Program-made: the position numbers and the translations under genes
The notes under the pieces: generated by a model
Told to the model about the DNA's origin: nothing
The model's database searches: none
What the model saw: the letters and a program-made list of their open reading frames with translations, nothing else
In this document: piece after piece, positions 24,022-32,672 of the stretch
Position numbering within the stretch: position 1 is the stretch's first letter
Layout: every line of letters begins with the position of its first letter
Origin: Actinorugispora endophytica
GTDB taxonomy: Bacteria; Actinomycetota; Actinomycetes; Streptosporangiales; Streptosporangiaceae
Assembly (NCBI RefSeq): GCF_004363075.1
Contig: NZ_SNYN01000031.1
Location: 1-52,373, forward strand
Reading direction: 5' to 3'
Length of the DNA stretch: 52,373 nt

Positions 24022-25374
24022 TCAGCCCTTGAGCAGCTCCTCCACGACCACCGGCGCGCCCGAGGCGATCGAGGCGTTGGCGGCCAGGCCCGTCAGCAGC
24101 GCGTGCGCGCCGTCGGCGTGGTCCGGGCGGATGCCGTCGTCGCCGCCGCCGAACAGGGAGTCGAGCATCCGCGTGTCGCCGCCGCCGTGCGTGCCCTCGC
24201 CCACCGCGACGGGGATGTCCTCGGGCGGCGCCCAGTGGCGGCGCAGCCGCAGCCGCGCCGTCGTGCTCTCCTTGGGCGCGGGCATGCCGCGCACCGGGGT
24301 CGTCTCGTCCTTGTCGGGCGAGGTGTACGGGAACTCGGTCACGTCGAGCTCGAGGCGGCCCTTGCTGCCGGTGATGGCGATCCGGTAGCCCTCCCACGGC
24401 GCGTAGGCCGTGAGGTGGTAGCTGAGCTTGGCGCCCGAGGCGTAGCGCACCAGCACCGACATGTCGTCCTCGATGGTGATGCCGGGGCTGAAGACGTTCA
24501 GGTCGCGGCGGTAGCCGTCCTCGTGCTCGGCGTCCAGGTACAGCCTGGTCAGGTCCGGGCTGTCGCTCAGGTGCAGCGCGAACGGGTCGGCCTCGGCCGC
24601 GTCGCTTCCGTGGCCCCGCTCGTAGTCGGCGGCGAGGCCGTGGCGGCGGCCGTTCTCGTCGCCGTAGAAGAACAGGTCGCCCCAGGCGAACACCTCCCGG
24701 GGGCGCGAGTCGATCCACCAGTTGACGAGGTCGAAGTGGTGGCTGGCCTTGTGCACCAGGAGCCCGCCGGAGTTGGCCTTGTCGCGGTGCCAGCGGCGGA
24801 AGTAGTCCGCTCCGTGGCGCAGGTCCAGCAGCCACTCGAAGTGGACCGAGCCCACCTCGCCGATGACGCCCGAGCGCACGAGGTCGCGGAGCTGGCCGTG
24901 GACGGGGTTGTAGCGGTAGTTGAAGCCGACGGTGACCCGGCCGCCGGTGCGCTCCTGCGCGGCGTAGATGCGTCGGCAGCCCTCCAGGTCCGCGGTCATC
25001 GGCTTCTCGGTGATCACGTCGCGTCCGGCGTCGAGGGCGGCCACGATGTAGTCGGCGTGTGTGCGGTCGACGGTGCACACGATGACCTCGTCGACGGACT
25101 CGGCGTCGAGCATCCGGCTGAAGTCATCGGGGGAGTAGGTCGGGACGGGGTCGTGCCCGGCGTCCGTGACGATTCCGTTGTGCACGCCCATCCGGGTGGT
25201 GTTGGAGTCGCACAAGGCGACCAGCCGCCCCCGGTCCGCATGCGTGGTGACCAGCGCCTTCGTGTACATCCGAGCCCGTGATCCGGTGCCGACGATCGCG
25301 AACCTGCGGAGGGCGGGGCGGCCGGCGGCGGTGTCCTGTGCGGTGGGTGGAGTGATGTCGTTCACAGGGATCAT
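24022..25374 (-). CDS. Gfo/Idh/MocA-family oxidoreductase (paralogue 3)
   Basis: The 450-residue protein is longer than its two paralogues in the window. It opens with a classic FAIVGTGSRARMYTKAL motif (about residue 25) and has the EKP motif in VITEKPMTAD. The central block HFEWLLDLRHGADYFRRWHR and HKASHHFDLVNWW places it in the clade found with glycoside clusters. The start codon touches the operator at 25374-25388, whose GGAAAG arm also serves as the only ribosome site, so repressor binding would cover both promoter and leader. It is divergent from the ABC importer. Confidence 0.87.
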   Translation of the reverse strand: MIPVNDITPPTAQDTAAGRPALRRFAIVGTGSRARMYTKALVTTHADRGRLVALCDSNTTRMGVHNGIVTDAGHDPVPTYSPDDFSRMLDAESVDEVIVCTVDRTHADYIVAALDAGRDVITEKPMTADLEGCRRIYAAQERTGGRVTVGFNYRYNPVHGQLRDLVRSGVIGEVGSVHFEWLLDLRHGADYFRRWHRDKANSGGLLVHKASHHFDLVNWWIDSRPREVFAWGDLFFYGDENGRRHGLAADYERGHGSDAAEADPFALHLSDSPDLTRLYLDAEHEDGYRRDLNVFSPGITIEDDMSVLVRYASGAKLSYHLTAYAPWEGYRIAITGSKGRLELDVTEFPYTSPDKDETTPVRGMPAPKESTTARLRLRRHWAPPEDIPVAVGEGTHGGGDTRMLDSLFGGGDDGIRPDHADGAHALLTGLAANASIASGAPVVVEELLKG

Positions 25375-25388
25375 GGTAAACGCTTTCC
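25374..25388. promoter_or_regulatory. LacI-type operator 3
   Basis: TGGTAAACGCTTTCC (GGAAAGCGTTTACC read on the minus strand) is directly next to the oxidoreductase ATG. It matches operator 1 at 12 of 15 positions. Confidence 0.7.
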
Positions 25389-25659
25389 GATGATCTGTGC
25401 AGGGGTGATCCGGAAAATGATCGGGTCGCCGCCGGCTCCGGGGCCCCTGCCGGTGATGTGTCGACCCAGCGATCGCCCTGGTCAGGGGTGTCGTTTACGC
25501 TCTCACGAAAGAACCGGGCCGGATGCGTCGAGCGACTTCCGGGAGAGTCCGGGGGAGCCCGGTCCGGAGGGTCCTCCGCTCCGGGGCTTCTCTGTGCTGA
25601 TCAGCGTTTTCTGAGGTAACGATATGGGGTGCAGGTCACATTTTCCGGCCTGTGAGTCG

Positions 25660-25688
25660 TTGACACCCCTGTGACGCGGTGCTAGAAA
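25660..25688 (+). promoter_or_regulatory. Sigma-70-type promoter of the ABC importer
   Basis: A consensus -35 TTGACA (25660-25665) and a -10 TAGAAA (25683-25688) are 17 bp apart. Transcription would begin near 25695, a few bases before operator 4, an arrangement suited to repression. Confidence 0.65.
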
Positions 25689-25705
25689 CTGAACATCCTA
25701 TTCTC

Positions 25706-25720
25706 TGGATAGCGCTTACC
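25706..25720. promoter_or_regulatory. LacI-type operator 4
   Basis: TGGATAGCGCTTACC is palindromic around GCGC and has the spacing of operators 1-3. It lies just downstream of the predicted transcription start of the importer operon. Confidence 0.75.
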
Positions 25721-25874
25721 AAAGCTTCTGACGCACGTTCCGAGAGTGGCCTTCTGCACTTTTTCCGCGAAGCCGCTCCAGCCAGCGAGATTGGCGGTCG
25801 CAAGTCATGAATTCAGGCCCGGTCACCGGACCGGCCACCACGCTGGTGGCAGGTCCCCGAGGCGGTGAGACGCC

Positions 25875-26846
25875 ATGAGCGCGCTGCTGCAACGACGCAA
25901 GCCCGCCGCCCCGGACACCGCCTCCGCGGCGCCCTCGGCCGCCGCTCCGGACCGAGGACGAGCCCCCAACCGCAAACGCCGGGAGACGCTCGCCGCCTAC
26001 GGCTTCCTCGCCCCCTGGTTCGTCGGTCTGGCCTTCATCACCATCGGTCCGATGGCGGCCTCGCTGTACTTCTCCTTCACCGACTACAGCCTCATCGGCG
26101 ACCCCAGGTGGGTCGGCCTGGAGAACTACGAGCGGATGCTCACCGACGAGCGTCTGCACAACTCGCTCCAGGTCACGTTCACCTACGTGTTCGTCTCGGT
26201 GCCGCTCCAGCTGGGGATGGCGCTGGCCCTGGCGATGGTCCTGGACAGGGGGGTGCGCGGGCTGCCGATCTACCGCTCGGTGTACTACCTGCCCTCCCTG
26301 CTCGGCGGCAGCGTCGCCATCGCGATCCTGTGGCGCCAGATCTTCGGCGCCGACGGCCTGATCAACCAGGTTCTGGGCTTCTTCGGGATCCAGGGCGAGG
26401 GCTGGGTCTCGCACCCCGACTACGCTCTCGGCACGCTCATCGTGCTGAACGTGTGGACGTTCGGCGCGCCCATGGTGATCTTCCTGGCCGGTCTGCGCCA
26501 GATCCCGGCGATGTACTACGAGGCGGCCTCCGTGGACGGCGCCGGCCCCGCGCGCCGGTTCCTCATGATCACGGTCCCGCTGCTCACCCCGATCATCTTC
26601 TTCAACCTCGTGCTGCAGATGATCAACGCCTTCCAGACCTTCACACAGGCGTTCATCGTCAGCGGCGGAACCGGCGGGCCGACCGACTCCACCCTCTTCT
26701 ACACGCTCTACCTGTACCAGCGGGGCTTCGGCGCCTTCGACATGGGGTACGCCTCTGCGATGGCCTGGCTGCTCCTGATGATCATCGGGGGATTCACCGC
26801 GGTGAACTTCCTCGCCTCGAAGTACTGGGTCTTCTATGGTGACTAA
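25875..26846 (+). CDS. Sugar ABC transporter permease, MalF type
   Basis: The 323-residue protein has a cytoplasmic N-terminus of about 40 residues and six predicted membrane helices. The permease EAA motif appears as YYEAASVDGAGPARRFLMIT, the site that docks the ATPase. The closest family is the CUT1 carbohydrate importers. It overlaps the next permease by 11 bp. The operon encodes no ATPase, so, as in many Streptomyces CUT1 systems, a shared MsiK-type ATPase encoded elsewhere probably drives it. Confidence 0.92.
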   Translation: MSALLQRRKPAAPDTASAAPSAAAPDRGRAPNRKRRETLAAYGFLAPWFVGLAFITIGPMAASLYFSFTDYSLIGDPRWVGLENYERMLTDERLHNSLQVTFTYVFVSVPLQLGMALALAMVLDRGVRGLPIYRSVYYLPSLLGGSVAIAILWRQIFGADGLINQVLGFFGIQGEGWVSHPDYALGTLIVLNVWTFGAPMVIFLAGLRQIPAMYYEAASVDGAGPARRFLMITVPLLTPIIFFNLVLQMINAFQTFTQAFIVSGGTGGPTDSTLFYTLYLYQRGFGAFDMGYASAMAWLLLMIIGGFTAVNFLASKYWVFYGD

Positions 26847-27732
26847 GACTTCCGCTCCCGCGGCCGCCAACGCCTCCAGGAGCAAGAGCGACAAGACACG
26901 GGCGGAGCGCGTCCGGCGCCTCGTCACCCACGTCGGGTTGATCGCCTTCGGGCTGGTCATGCTCTACCCGCTGCTGTGGATGCTCTCCAGCTCGTTCAAA
27001 CCGACCGAGGAGATCTTCCGTGACCCCAGCCTGCTGCCCGGCGCCAACTTCATGCCGGGCAACTACACCGAGGGCTGGACGGCGCTGCAGCACCCGTTCC
27101 ACCACTACATGCTCAACTCCGCGGTCGTGGTGGCGGGCTCCATCATCGGCAACCTCGTCGGGTGCTCGATGGCCGCCTACGCGTTCGCCCGGCTGGAGTT
27201 CCGCGGCAAGAAGCTGTTCTTCGCCATCATGATGATGACGATCATGCTGCCCATCCACGTCGTGATCGTGCCGCAGTACATCCTGTTCGCCAACATCGGC
27301 TGGATCAACACCTTCCTCCCGCTGATCGTCCCCAAGCTGCTGGCCACCGACGGGTTCTTCATCTTCCTGATGGTGCAGTTCATCCGCGGCCTGCCCAAGG
27401 ACCTGGACGAGGCGGCCCGGATCGACGGCTGCGGCCACGTCCGGATCTTCCTGCGGATCATCCTGCCGCTGTCGGCGCCCGCGCTGGCCACCACGTCGAT
27501 CTTCACCTTCATCTGGACCTGGAACGACTTCTTCAGCCAGCTGATCTTCCTCACCGACCCGAACATGTACACCGTCCCGGTGGCGCTGCGCACGTTCGTG
27601 GACTCAAGCAGCCAGACCTCCTGGGGTCCGCTGTTCGCGATGTCGGTCGTCGCGCTCGGCCCGGTCTTCGGGTTCTTCCTCGCCGGTCAGCGATACCTGG
27701 TCAAGGGCATCGCCACCACCGGAATCAAATAG
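26836..27732 (+). CDS. Sugar ABC transporter permease, MalG type
   Basis: The 298-residue partner permease has six membrane helices and the EAA motif DLDEAARIDGCGHVRIFLRI. The ATG lies inside the end of the MalF-type gene. Together they form the channel for the substrate bound by the lipoprotein encoded next. Confidence 0.92.
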   Translation: MVTKTSAPAAANASRSKSDKTRAERVRRLVTHVGLIAFGLVMLYPLLWMLSSSFKPTEEIFRDPSLLPGANFMPGNYTEGWTALQHPFHHYMLNSAVVVAGSIIGNLVGCSMAAYAFARLEFRGKKLFFAIMMMTIMLPIHVVIVPQYILFANIGWINTFLPLIVPKLLATDGFFIFLMVQFIRGLPKDLDEAARIDGCGHVRIFLRIILPLSAPALATTSIFTFIWTWNDFFSQLIFLTDPNMYTVPVALRTFVDSSSQTSWGPLFAMSVVALGPVFGFFLAGQRYLVKGIATTGIK

Positions 27733-27749
27733 TCGAAGGGAACGGAAAC

Positions 27750-29072
27750 ATGAGAGCAGACTCCGGCAGCGGGCGTCCCCCGACCCGCCGCCGCACCAGG
27801 GCCCTCTCGCTGACCGCCGGCCTGGCCGCGGTGGTCATGGCAGCCACCGCGTGCGGGGCGGCCGAGGAGGACGGCCCGGTGGAACTGCGGTTCTCCTGGT
27901 GGGGCGCCGACGACCGCCACTCCACGACCCAGCAGGTCATCGACCGTTTCGAGGCGCAGCACCCCGACATCACCATCGTCGGCGACTACACCGACTGGGC
28001 CTCCTACTGGGACAAGCTGGCCACCAGCACCGCCGCGGGCGACGCGCCCGACATCATCACCCAGGAGGAGCGCTACCTGCGCGAGTACGCCGACCGCGGC
28101 GCGCTGGTGGACCTCAAGGAGTACGGCGAGCAGCTGGACCTGTCGGGCGTCGACCCGCTGGTCGCGGAGAGCGGCAACCTCGACGACGCCACCTACGGCA
28201 TCGCCACCGGCGTGAACGCCTACGCGATCCTGGCCGACCCGCAGGCGTTCGAGGAGGCGGGAGTGGAGATGCCCGACGACTCGACCTGGACGTGGGACGA
28301 CTACGTCGACATCGCCGCGGAGATCTCCGAGAAGAGCGGCGGCGACATCGTCGGCACCCAGAGCATGGGCTACAACGAGTCCGGCTTCGCGATCTTCGCC
28401 CGCCAGCGCGGGGAGTCCCTCTACAACGACGACGGCTCCCTCGGCTTCACCAAGGAGACCCTCCAGGAGTGGTTCGAGTACTCGCTGGAGCTGAGCGAGA
28501 CCGGCGGCTCCCCGAGCGCGGCCGAGAGCGTGGAGATCGAGGCCGGCGGCCCCGACCAGTCGGTCATCTCCACCAACAGCGGCGCCATGGCGCACTTCTG
28601 GACCAACCAGCTCGGCGCGATCAGCGCCACCTCGGGCCGCGACGTGCGGCTCCTGCGCTACCCCGGTGAGAGCGAGCACGACCGCACCGGCATGTACTTC
28701 AAGCCGGCCATGTTCTACTCCATCTCCGCCGACAGCGAGCACCCGGAGGAGGCGGCGATGTTCGTCGACTTCCTGCTCAACGACCCCGAGGCGGCCGAGC
28801 TGATCCTCGCCGACAGGGGACTGCCCGCCAACGTCAACGTCCGGTCCTCCATCCTGGACGCGCTGCCCGAGGCCGACGCGCGCAGCGCGGTCTTCCTGGC
28901 CGACATCGAGGGCACCATCGTCGACGGCAACCCGCCGCCGCCCATCGGCGCCGGCCAGGTCGTGGAGATCATCAAGCGCGTCAACGACGACGTCATGTTC
29001 GGCAACATCACCCCGGCCGAGGCCGCCGACCGCTTCATCAGCGAGGTCGAGGAGGCCACCGGCTCCGTCTGA
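27750..29072 (+). CDS. Sugar ABC transporter substrate-binding lipoprotein
   Basis: The 440-residue protein has a twin-arginine-like basic N-terminus (RRRTRALS), a hydrophobic stretch and a lipobox-like AATAC, so Cys35 is the likely lipidated residue. The mature part has the CUT1 binding-protein fold (VELRFSWWGADDRH, DAPDIITQEERYL). GAAGGGAACGGA lies just upstream of the ATG. Many solvent-exposed Trp/Tyr residues fit an oligosaccharide or glycoside ligand, but the identity cannot be read. A strong terminator follows at 29094-29127. Confidence 0.92.
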   Translation: MRADSGSGRPPTRRRTRALSLTAGLAAVVMAATACGAAEEDGPVELRFSWWGADDRHSTTQQVIDRFEAQHPDITIVGDYTDWASYWDKLATSTAAGDAPDIITQEERYLREYADRGALVDLKEYGEQLDLSGVDPLVAESGNLDDATYGIATGVNAYAILADPQAFEEAGVEMPDDSTWTWDDYVDIAAEISEKSGGDIVGTQSMGYNESGFAIFARQRGESLYNDDGSLGFTKETLQEWFEYSLELSETGGSPSAAESVEIEAGGPDQSVISTNSGAMAHFWTNQLGAISATSGRDVRLLRYPGESEHDRTGMYFKPAMFYSISADSEHPEEAAMFVDFLLNDPEAAELILADRGLPANVNVRSSILDALPEADARSAVFLADIEGTIVDGNPPPPIGAGQVVEIIKRVNDDVMFGNITPAEAADRFISEVEEATGSV

Positions 29073-29093
29073 CCGAGCCTTCCCCGAGGAACC

Positions 29094-29127
29094 GGGCCCG
29101 CCGCGCATCCCCCCGCGCGGCGGGCCC
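29094..29127. terminator. Bidirectional hairpin terminator
   Basis: Perfect 13-bp arms GGGCCCGCCGCGC and complement with an eight-base loop between converging stops at 29072 and 29145. Confidence 0.8.
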
Positions 29128-29144
29128 GCCCCGTGTCCCGGCAC

Positions 29145-31232
29145 TCACAGCGCGGCGTCGATGCGGGAACCCAGGTCGTCGCCGAGCAGGCGCGAGTAGG
29201 TGGCCGTGAGGTGGTGGCTGTCGCGGTACACGATGACGTTGCCGACCACGGCCGGGCACACGTCCTCGGCGCAGAAGCGGTCGCTGAGGTCGATGACGAG
29301 GGCGTCGTTGCCGGGCCGGGACGCCGCCAGGACCTGCGGGTCCGCCGCCTCGAGCGCGTTGTCGCGGTCCTGGGCGCACGGGTCCAGGGCCCTCGCGTGC
29401 AGGTCGATGCACTCCACGACCCGGGCCCGGGTCTTCGGGGTGTCGCGCAGGGCCACGACCCTGATGCCCGACTCCTCCAGCCGGGTCCACAGCCGGACCA
29501 TGCCCTCGGCCATCCGCTCGCGGCCGGTCACGGCGTCGTCCACGCCGTGCGGAAGCGCCAGGGCCCGGGAGCTGGTGAACACGATCGAGGGTCCGAGCTC
29601 CCGGAGCTCGGCGACCACGTTCTCGTTCCACTCCTGGCACTGGGGGTAGGCGTCGCCGTTCGGCCGGGTGAGCAGTTCGGTGGTGAAGGCGCACGAGGAC
29701 TTGGTGAAGGTGTACAGCCGCCAGCCCCGGTCCTCGGCGACCTCCTGGAGCGCGGGGGACCAGTGCGCGGCGTGGGAGTCCCCCACGATCGCCACGGTGG
29801 TGCCGGCGTCCTCGGAGCCGTAGACGCACGGGCTGGGGGCGGTCTCGGCCTCCGTGGACTGGCAGCCGTCGGAGTACAGGTCGGGCAGGTCGTCCTCCGC
29901 GCCGACGACGGACGGGTACAGGGGGTCGACGACCTCGGTCTGCGTGGGTTCGCCGCTGGCCAGGGCCTCCGGGCCCACGTGCACCGACGGGTCGAACGGG
30001 GTGGTCAGCGCCTGCTGGGCCCGTACGTGGAGGGCGCCGCCGGCGCCGGCCACGACGAGGACGCCCACCAGCGCGAACACCGCGGCGGAGCGGCCGGTGT
30101 CAAGCAGCCCCCGCTCCCGGACCGGGTCCTCGACCGCGATCCTGGTCCCCCACGCCAGCAGGAACGAGGCCGCCAGCACCAGGGCCCCGGAGAGCGGAAC
30201 GGGGTCGAACCCGGTCTCGTTGAGCATCCCGAGCGTGATGACCATGAGCGGCCAGTGCCACAGGTACAGGGCGTAGGAGATGTCGCCGACGAAGCGGGCC
30301 GGGCCGGTGCCCAGCAGCCGCCCGGCGCTCAGGCGGCCCGGCCCCCGCCCGGCGGCGATCACCGCGGCGGCGCCCAGGACCGGCAGCGCGGCGGCCGTTC
30401 CGGGGAAAGCGGTCCCCGCCCCGTAGGAGAACGCGGCCGCGCCGATGGCCGCCAGGCCGGTCCACCCCAGGGGCGCGCGCAGGACCCGGGGGACCTCCCA
30501 GCGGGTGAGCGCGGCGGCCAGCGCGCCGCCCGCGGCCAGTTCCCACACCCGTGTGTGCGGCAGGAAGTAGGCGGCGGTGGGCTCCGACGCCGTCAGCAGC
30601 ACCGAGCAGGCGAAGGAGGCCGCCAGGACGGCGCCCACCGCGCAGGCCAGGACGGCGCCCGTGCGCCTGGTGCGGCCGGCGCGGGCGCGCAGCGCGGCCC
30701 AGCCCACGAACAGCAGCGGCCACAGCAGGTAGAACTGCTCCTCCACCGCCAGCGACCAGAAGTGCTGCACGGGGCTGGGAGCCTCCTCGGCCGCCAGGTA
30801 GTCCACGGTCTGCCCGGCCAGCACCAGGTTCTCCGCGTACGCGGCGCTGGCGGCCAGTTCGACGGCGGTCTGCTCCCACCGCGTCGCGGGCAGCAGGACC
30901 GCGGTGGCGACGGCGGTCGCGACGAGCACCAGCGTCGCGGCGGGCAGGATGCGGCGCACGCGCCGGACGTAGAACCGGCCGAGCGAGACCGCTCCCCGGG
31001 AGCGGACCTCGCGGATCAGGAGCGACGTGATGAGGAAGCCGGAGATCACGAAGAAGACGTCGACCCCGACGTAGCCGCCGGGCAGCAGCTTCTCGTCCAG
31101 GTGGTAGACGACCACCAGCAGGACGGCCACGGCGCGCAGCCCCTGCACCTCGGGCCGGAAGCGCGGGGGGTCGGATCGTCTCGGGGGAGGAGTCGTGGGG
31201 GCTTCGGCCGGTGCGGGGGCGTCCAGGGACAC
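29145..31232 (-). CDS. Membrane acyltransferase with C-terminal SGNH domain (OafA/OatA type)
   Basis: The 695-residue protein has an N-terminal acyltransferase-3 domain of about ten membrane helices (start RFRPEVQGLRAVAVLLVVVY; also FFVISGFLITSLLIREV and the FWSLAVEEQFYLLWP block) and an extracellular SGNH esterase-like domain with the Ser motif GDSHAAHW and the Asp/His motif RDSHHL. Such proteins move acetyl or other acyl groups from inside to cell-wall polymers or exported glycans outside. GTG 31232 is preferred because GGAG lies eight bases upstream; an ATG at 31253 has none. No acceptor gene is adjacent. Confidence 0.88.
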   Translation of the reverse strand: MSLDAPAPAEAPTTPPPRRSDPPRFRPEVQGLRAVAVLLVVVYHLDEKLLPGGYVGVDVFFVISGFLITSLLIREVRSRGAVSLGRFYVRRVRRILPAATLVLVATAVATAVLLPATRWEQTAVELAASAAYAENLVLAGQTVDYLAAEEAPSPVQHFWSLAVEEQFYLLWPLLFVGWAALRARAGRTRRTGAVLACAVGAVLAASFACSVLLTASEPTAAYFLPHTRVWELAAGGALAAALTRWEVPRVLRAPLGWTGLAAIGAAAFSYGAGTAFPGTAAALPVLGAAAVIAAGRGPGRLSAGRLLGTGPARFVGDISYALYLWHWPLMVITLGMLNETGFDPVPLSGALVLAASFLLAWGTRIAVEDPVRERGLLDTGRSAAVFALVGVLVVAGAGGALHVRAQQALTTPFDPSVHVGPEALASGEPTQTEVVDPLYPSVVGAEDDLPDLYSDGCQSTEAETAPSPCVYGSEDAGTTVAIVGDSHAAHWSPALQEVAEDRGWRLYTFTKSSCAFTTELLTRPNGDAYPQCQEWNENVVAELRELGPSIVFTSSRALALPHGVDDAVTGRERMAEGMVRLWTRLEESGIRVVALRDTPKTRARVVECIDLHARALDPCAQDRDNALEAADPQVLAASRPGNDALVIDLSDRFCAEDVCPAVVGNVIVYRDSHHLTATYSRLLGDDLGSRIDAAL

Positions 31233-31507
31233 GGGTATCGCTCCAAGCGGCATTCTGTGGCAAGGGCAGGACCATGGTGGCCTCTGTCCGCCACCACGAC
31301 GCGCACCGGAGCCACGGCGTCTCTCAGGATTCACTCAGAAAACTCTCATGATTCACCGGGAAAAGCACGCCGGAGTGTGACGGGTCGGGTTCGGAAAGCG
31401 ATGCGCCGGCGCCCCCGTGCCGCAGTGCGAGGGGCGCGGCGGTCAACGGCGCGAAGGCCGCGGCCGCGGGCGCCGCCGCCGGGGGCGGGGTCCGGGTTGC
31501 GAAACAG
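31233..31507. other. Divergent intergenic region between the acyltransferase and the Rrf2 gene
   Basis: No gene is supported. Nothing stands out apart from an AT-richer patch near 31330-31350 and the Rrf2 operator at the right end. Confidence 0.5.
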
Positions 31508-31532
31508 ATTCTGGACCTTTAATATCCAGAAT
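31508..31532. promoter_or_regulatory. Rrf2-type operator at its own gene start
   Basis: ATTCTGGA - nine bases - TCCAGAAT is a perfect inverted repeat that ends at the base before the regulator's ATG. The same half-sites and spacing recur at 32059-32083, in front of the cupin gene. Rrf2 regulators bind AT-rich dyads of this size. Confidence 0.75.
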
Positions 31533-32018
31533 ATGCGGATGAGCGAAGGCGTGGAATGGGCACTGCACAGCTGCCTGAACCTGACCTGGGTGGAGTCGGG
31601 GGAGGCGGTCACGGCCACCAGGCTGGCGGCCTTCTACGGACTGCCGGCGGCCTACCTGAACAAGCAGCTGCAGGCGCTGGCCCGGGCGGGGATCCTGTCG
31701 TCGACGTCCGGGCCCAAGGGCGGGTTCCGGCTGGCGCGCGAGCCGGAGCGGATCACGCTGCTGGACGTGGTGACCGCGATCGAGGGCCCCGAGGAGGCGT
31801 TCCGCTGCGACGAGATCCTGCGTCGGGGGCCGGGGGGGAAGGAGGGCGTCGACTACCGCACGACCTGCCTGATCTCGCGGGCCATGGGCGCTGCGGAGCT
31901 CGCGTGGCGACAGGAGCTCGCCGCGCGGACCATCGCGGACCTCAAGGCCGACGTGGAGCGCGGGTTCCCGCACACGCCCCAGGCCACCCGGAACCGGTTC
32001 GCCAACGCGCGGTCCTGA
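31533..32018 (+). CDS. Rrf2-family transcriptional regulator
   Basis: The 161-residue protein has the Rrf2 winged helix (VTATRLAAFYGLPAAYLNKQLQALARAGIL and the wing SGPKGGFRLAR). Cysteines at 14, 92 and 112 do not follow the three-Cys iron-sulfur pattern of NsrR/IscR, so it may sense a thiol or small molecule. No ribosome site precedes the ATG; the operator abuts it and translation may be leaderless. The following cupin gene carries the same operator and is the likely target. Confidence 0.87.
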   Translation: MRMSEGVEWALHSCLNLTWVESGEAVTATRLAAFYGLPAAYLNKQLQALARAGILSSTSGPKGGFRLAREPERITLLDVVTAIEGPEEAFRCDEILRRGPGGKEGVDYRTTCLISRAMGAAELAWRQELAARTIADLKADVERGFPHTPQATRNRFANARS

Positions 32019-32058
32019 CCGTTTCGGCCCCTCTGAGGAGGGGTCTCTCGCGAGGGTG

Positions 32059-32083
32059 ATTCTGGATAGAAAACATCCTGGAT
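32059..32083. promoter_or_regulatory. Second Rrf2-type operator, upstream of the cupin gene
   Basis: ATTCTGGA - nine bases - TCCTGGAT shares the left half exactly and six of eight right-half bases with the site at 31508, at the same spacing, 71 bp upstream of the cupin ATG. Confidence 0.65.
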
Positions 32084-32153
32084 ATGCCTCACGGCCGCGT
32101 CCACCCGCCGGAGCGGAAAGCCCCGGCACCACCAAGAGGAATGAGAGACGACC

Positions 32154-32672
32154 ATGTCATCGACCAACACGTCCACCCGGAGCCCGCTCCTGGTCCGGGC
32201 GGACGACGCCGAGGTCCTGGAGGACGGCCCCACCAGCCTCATCACGCTGCTGGCCGACGCCGACGCCACCGGCGGCGCGGTGACCGCCAACCGGGCCACG
32301 CTCCGGAAGGGCTCCCCCGGCGCGCCGCCGCACCGCCACACGCGCGCCGCCGAACTGTTCTTCGTCCTCGACGGGACACTGCAGGTCCTGGCGGGGGAGG
32401 AGATCCTCACCCTGGGAGCCGGCGACTTCCTGGTCGTCCCCCCGAACCTGCCGCACGCCTTCGCCCCGGCCCCGGGGGAGGAGGCCGAGGTGCTGGTGGC
32501 CTTCACCCCCGGGACGGAGCGGTTCGACTACTACCGGCTGCTGGAGCGGGTGTACCGGGGCGAGGCGGAGGCGCGGGAGATCGGCGAGTCCTCCGAGCGC
32601 TTCGACAACCACTACGTCGACAGCCCCGTCTGGAGCCGGAGGGCGGAGCGGCCTACCGGGGAAGACCGGTGA
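32154..32672 (+). CDS. Cupin-domain protein
   Basis: The 172-residue protein is a single cupin barrel: motif 1 around APPHRHTRAAELFFVLDG (two His and a Glu) and motif 2 around LGAGDFLVVPPNLPHAF. The pattern fits a metal-dependent dioxygenase, isomerase or quercetinase-like sensor-enzyme. GAGACGACC precedes the ATG. It probably answers to the Rrf2 protein encoded before it. Its 3' end overlaps by 20 bp the 3' end of the converging ABC exporter gene. Confidence 0.85.
   Translation: MSSTNTSTRSPLLVRADDAEVLEDGPTSLITLLADADATGGAVTANRATLRKGSPGAPPHRHTRAAELFFVLDGTLQVLAGEEILTLGAGDFLVVPPNLPHAFAPAPGEEAEVLVAFTPGTERFDYYRLLERVYRGEAEAREIGESSERFDNHYVDSPVWSRRAERPTGEDR

Larger units (their letters stand above)
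25389..25874. other. Divergent control region between oxidoreductase 3 and the ABC importer
   Basis: These 486 bp hold no gene. They contain a promoter (25660-25688) and operator 4 (25706-25720) for the importer, and a weaker site-like CGTTTACGCTCTCACG at 25491-25506. The stretch 25600-25700 is clearly AT-richer than the surroundings. Confidence 0.65.

Noticed and set aside
29133-32018. A 961-codon plus-strand frame ending with the Rrf2 protein
   Set aside because: The part before 31533 is antisense to the acyltransferase and low-complexity; only the last 161 codons show a real domain.
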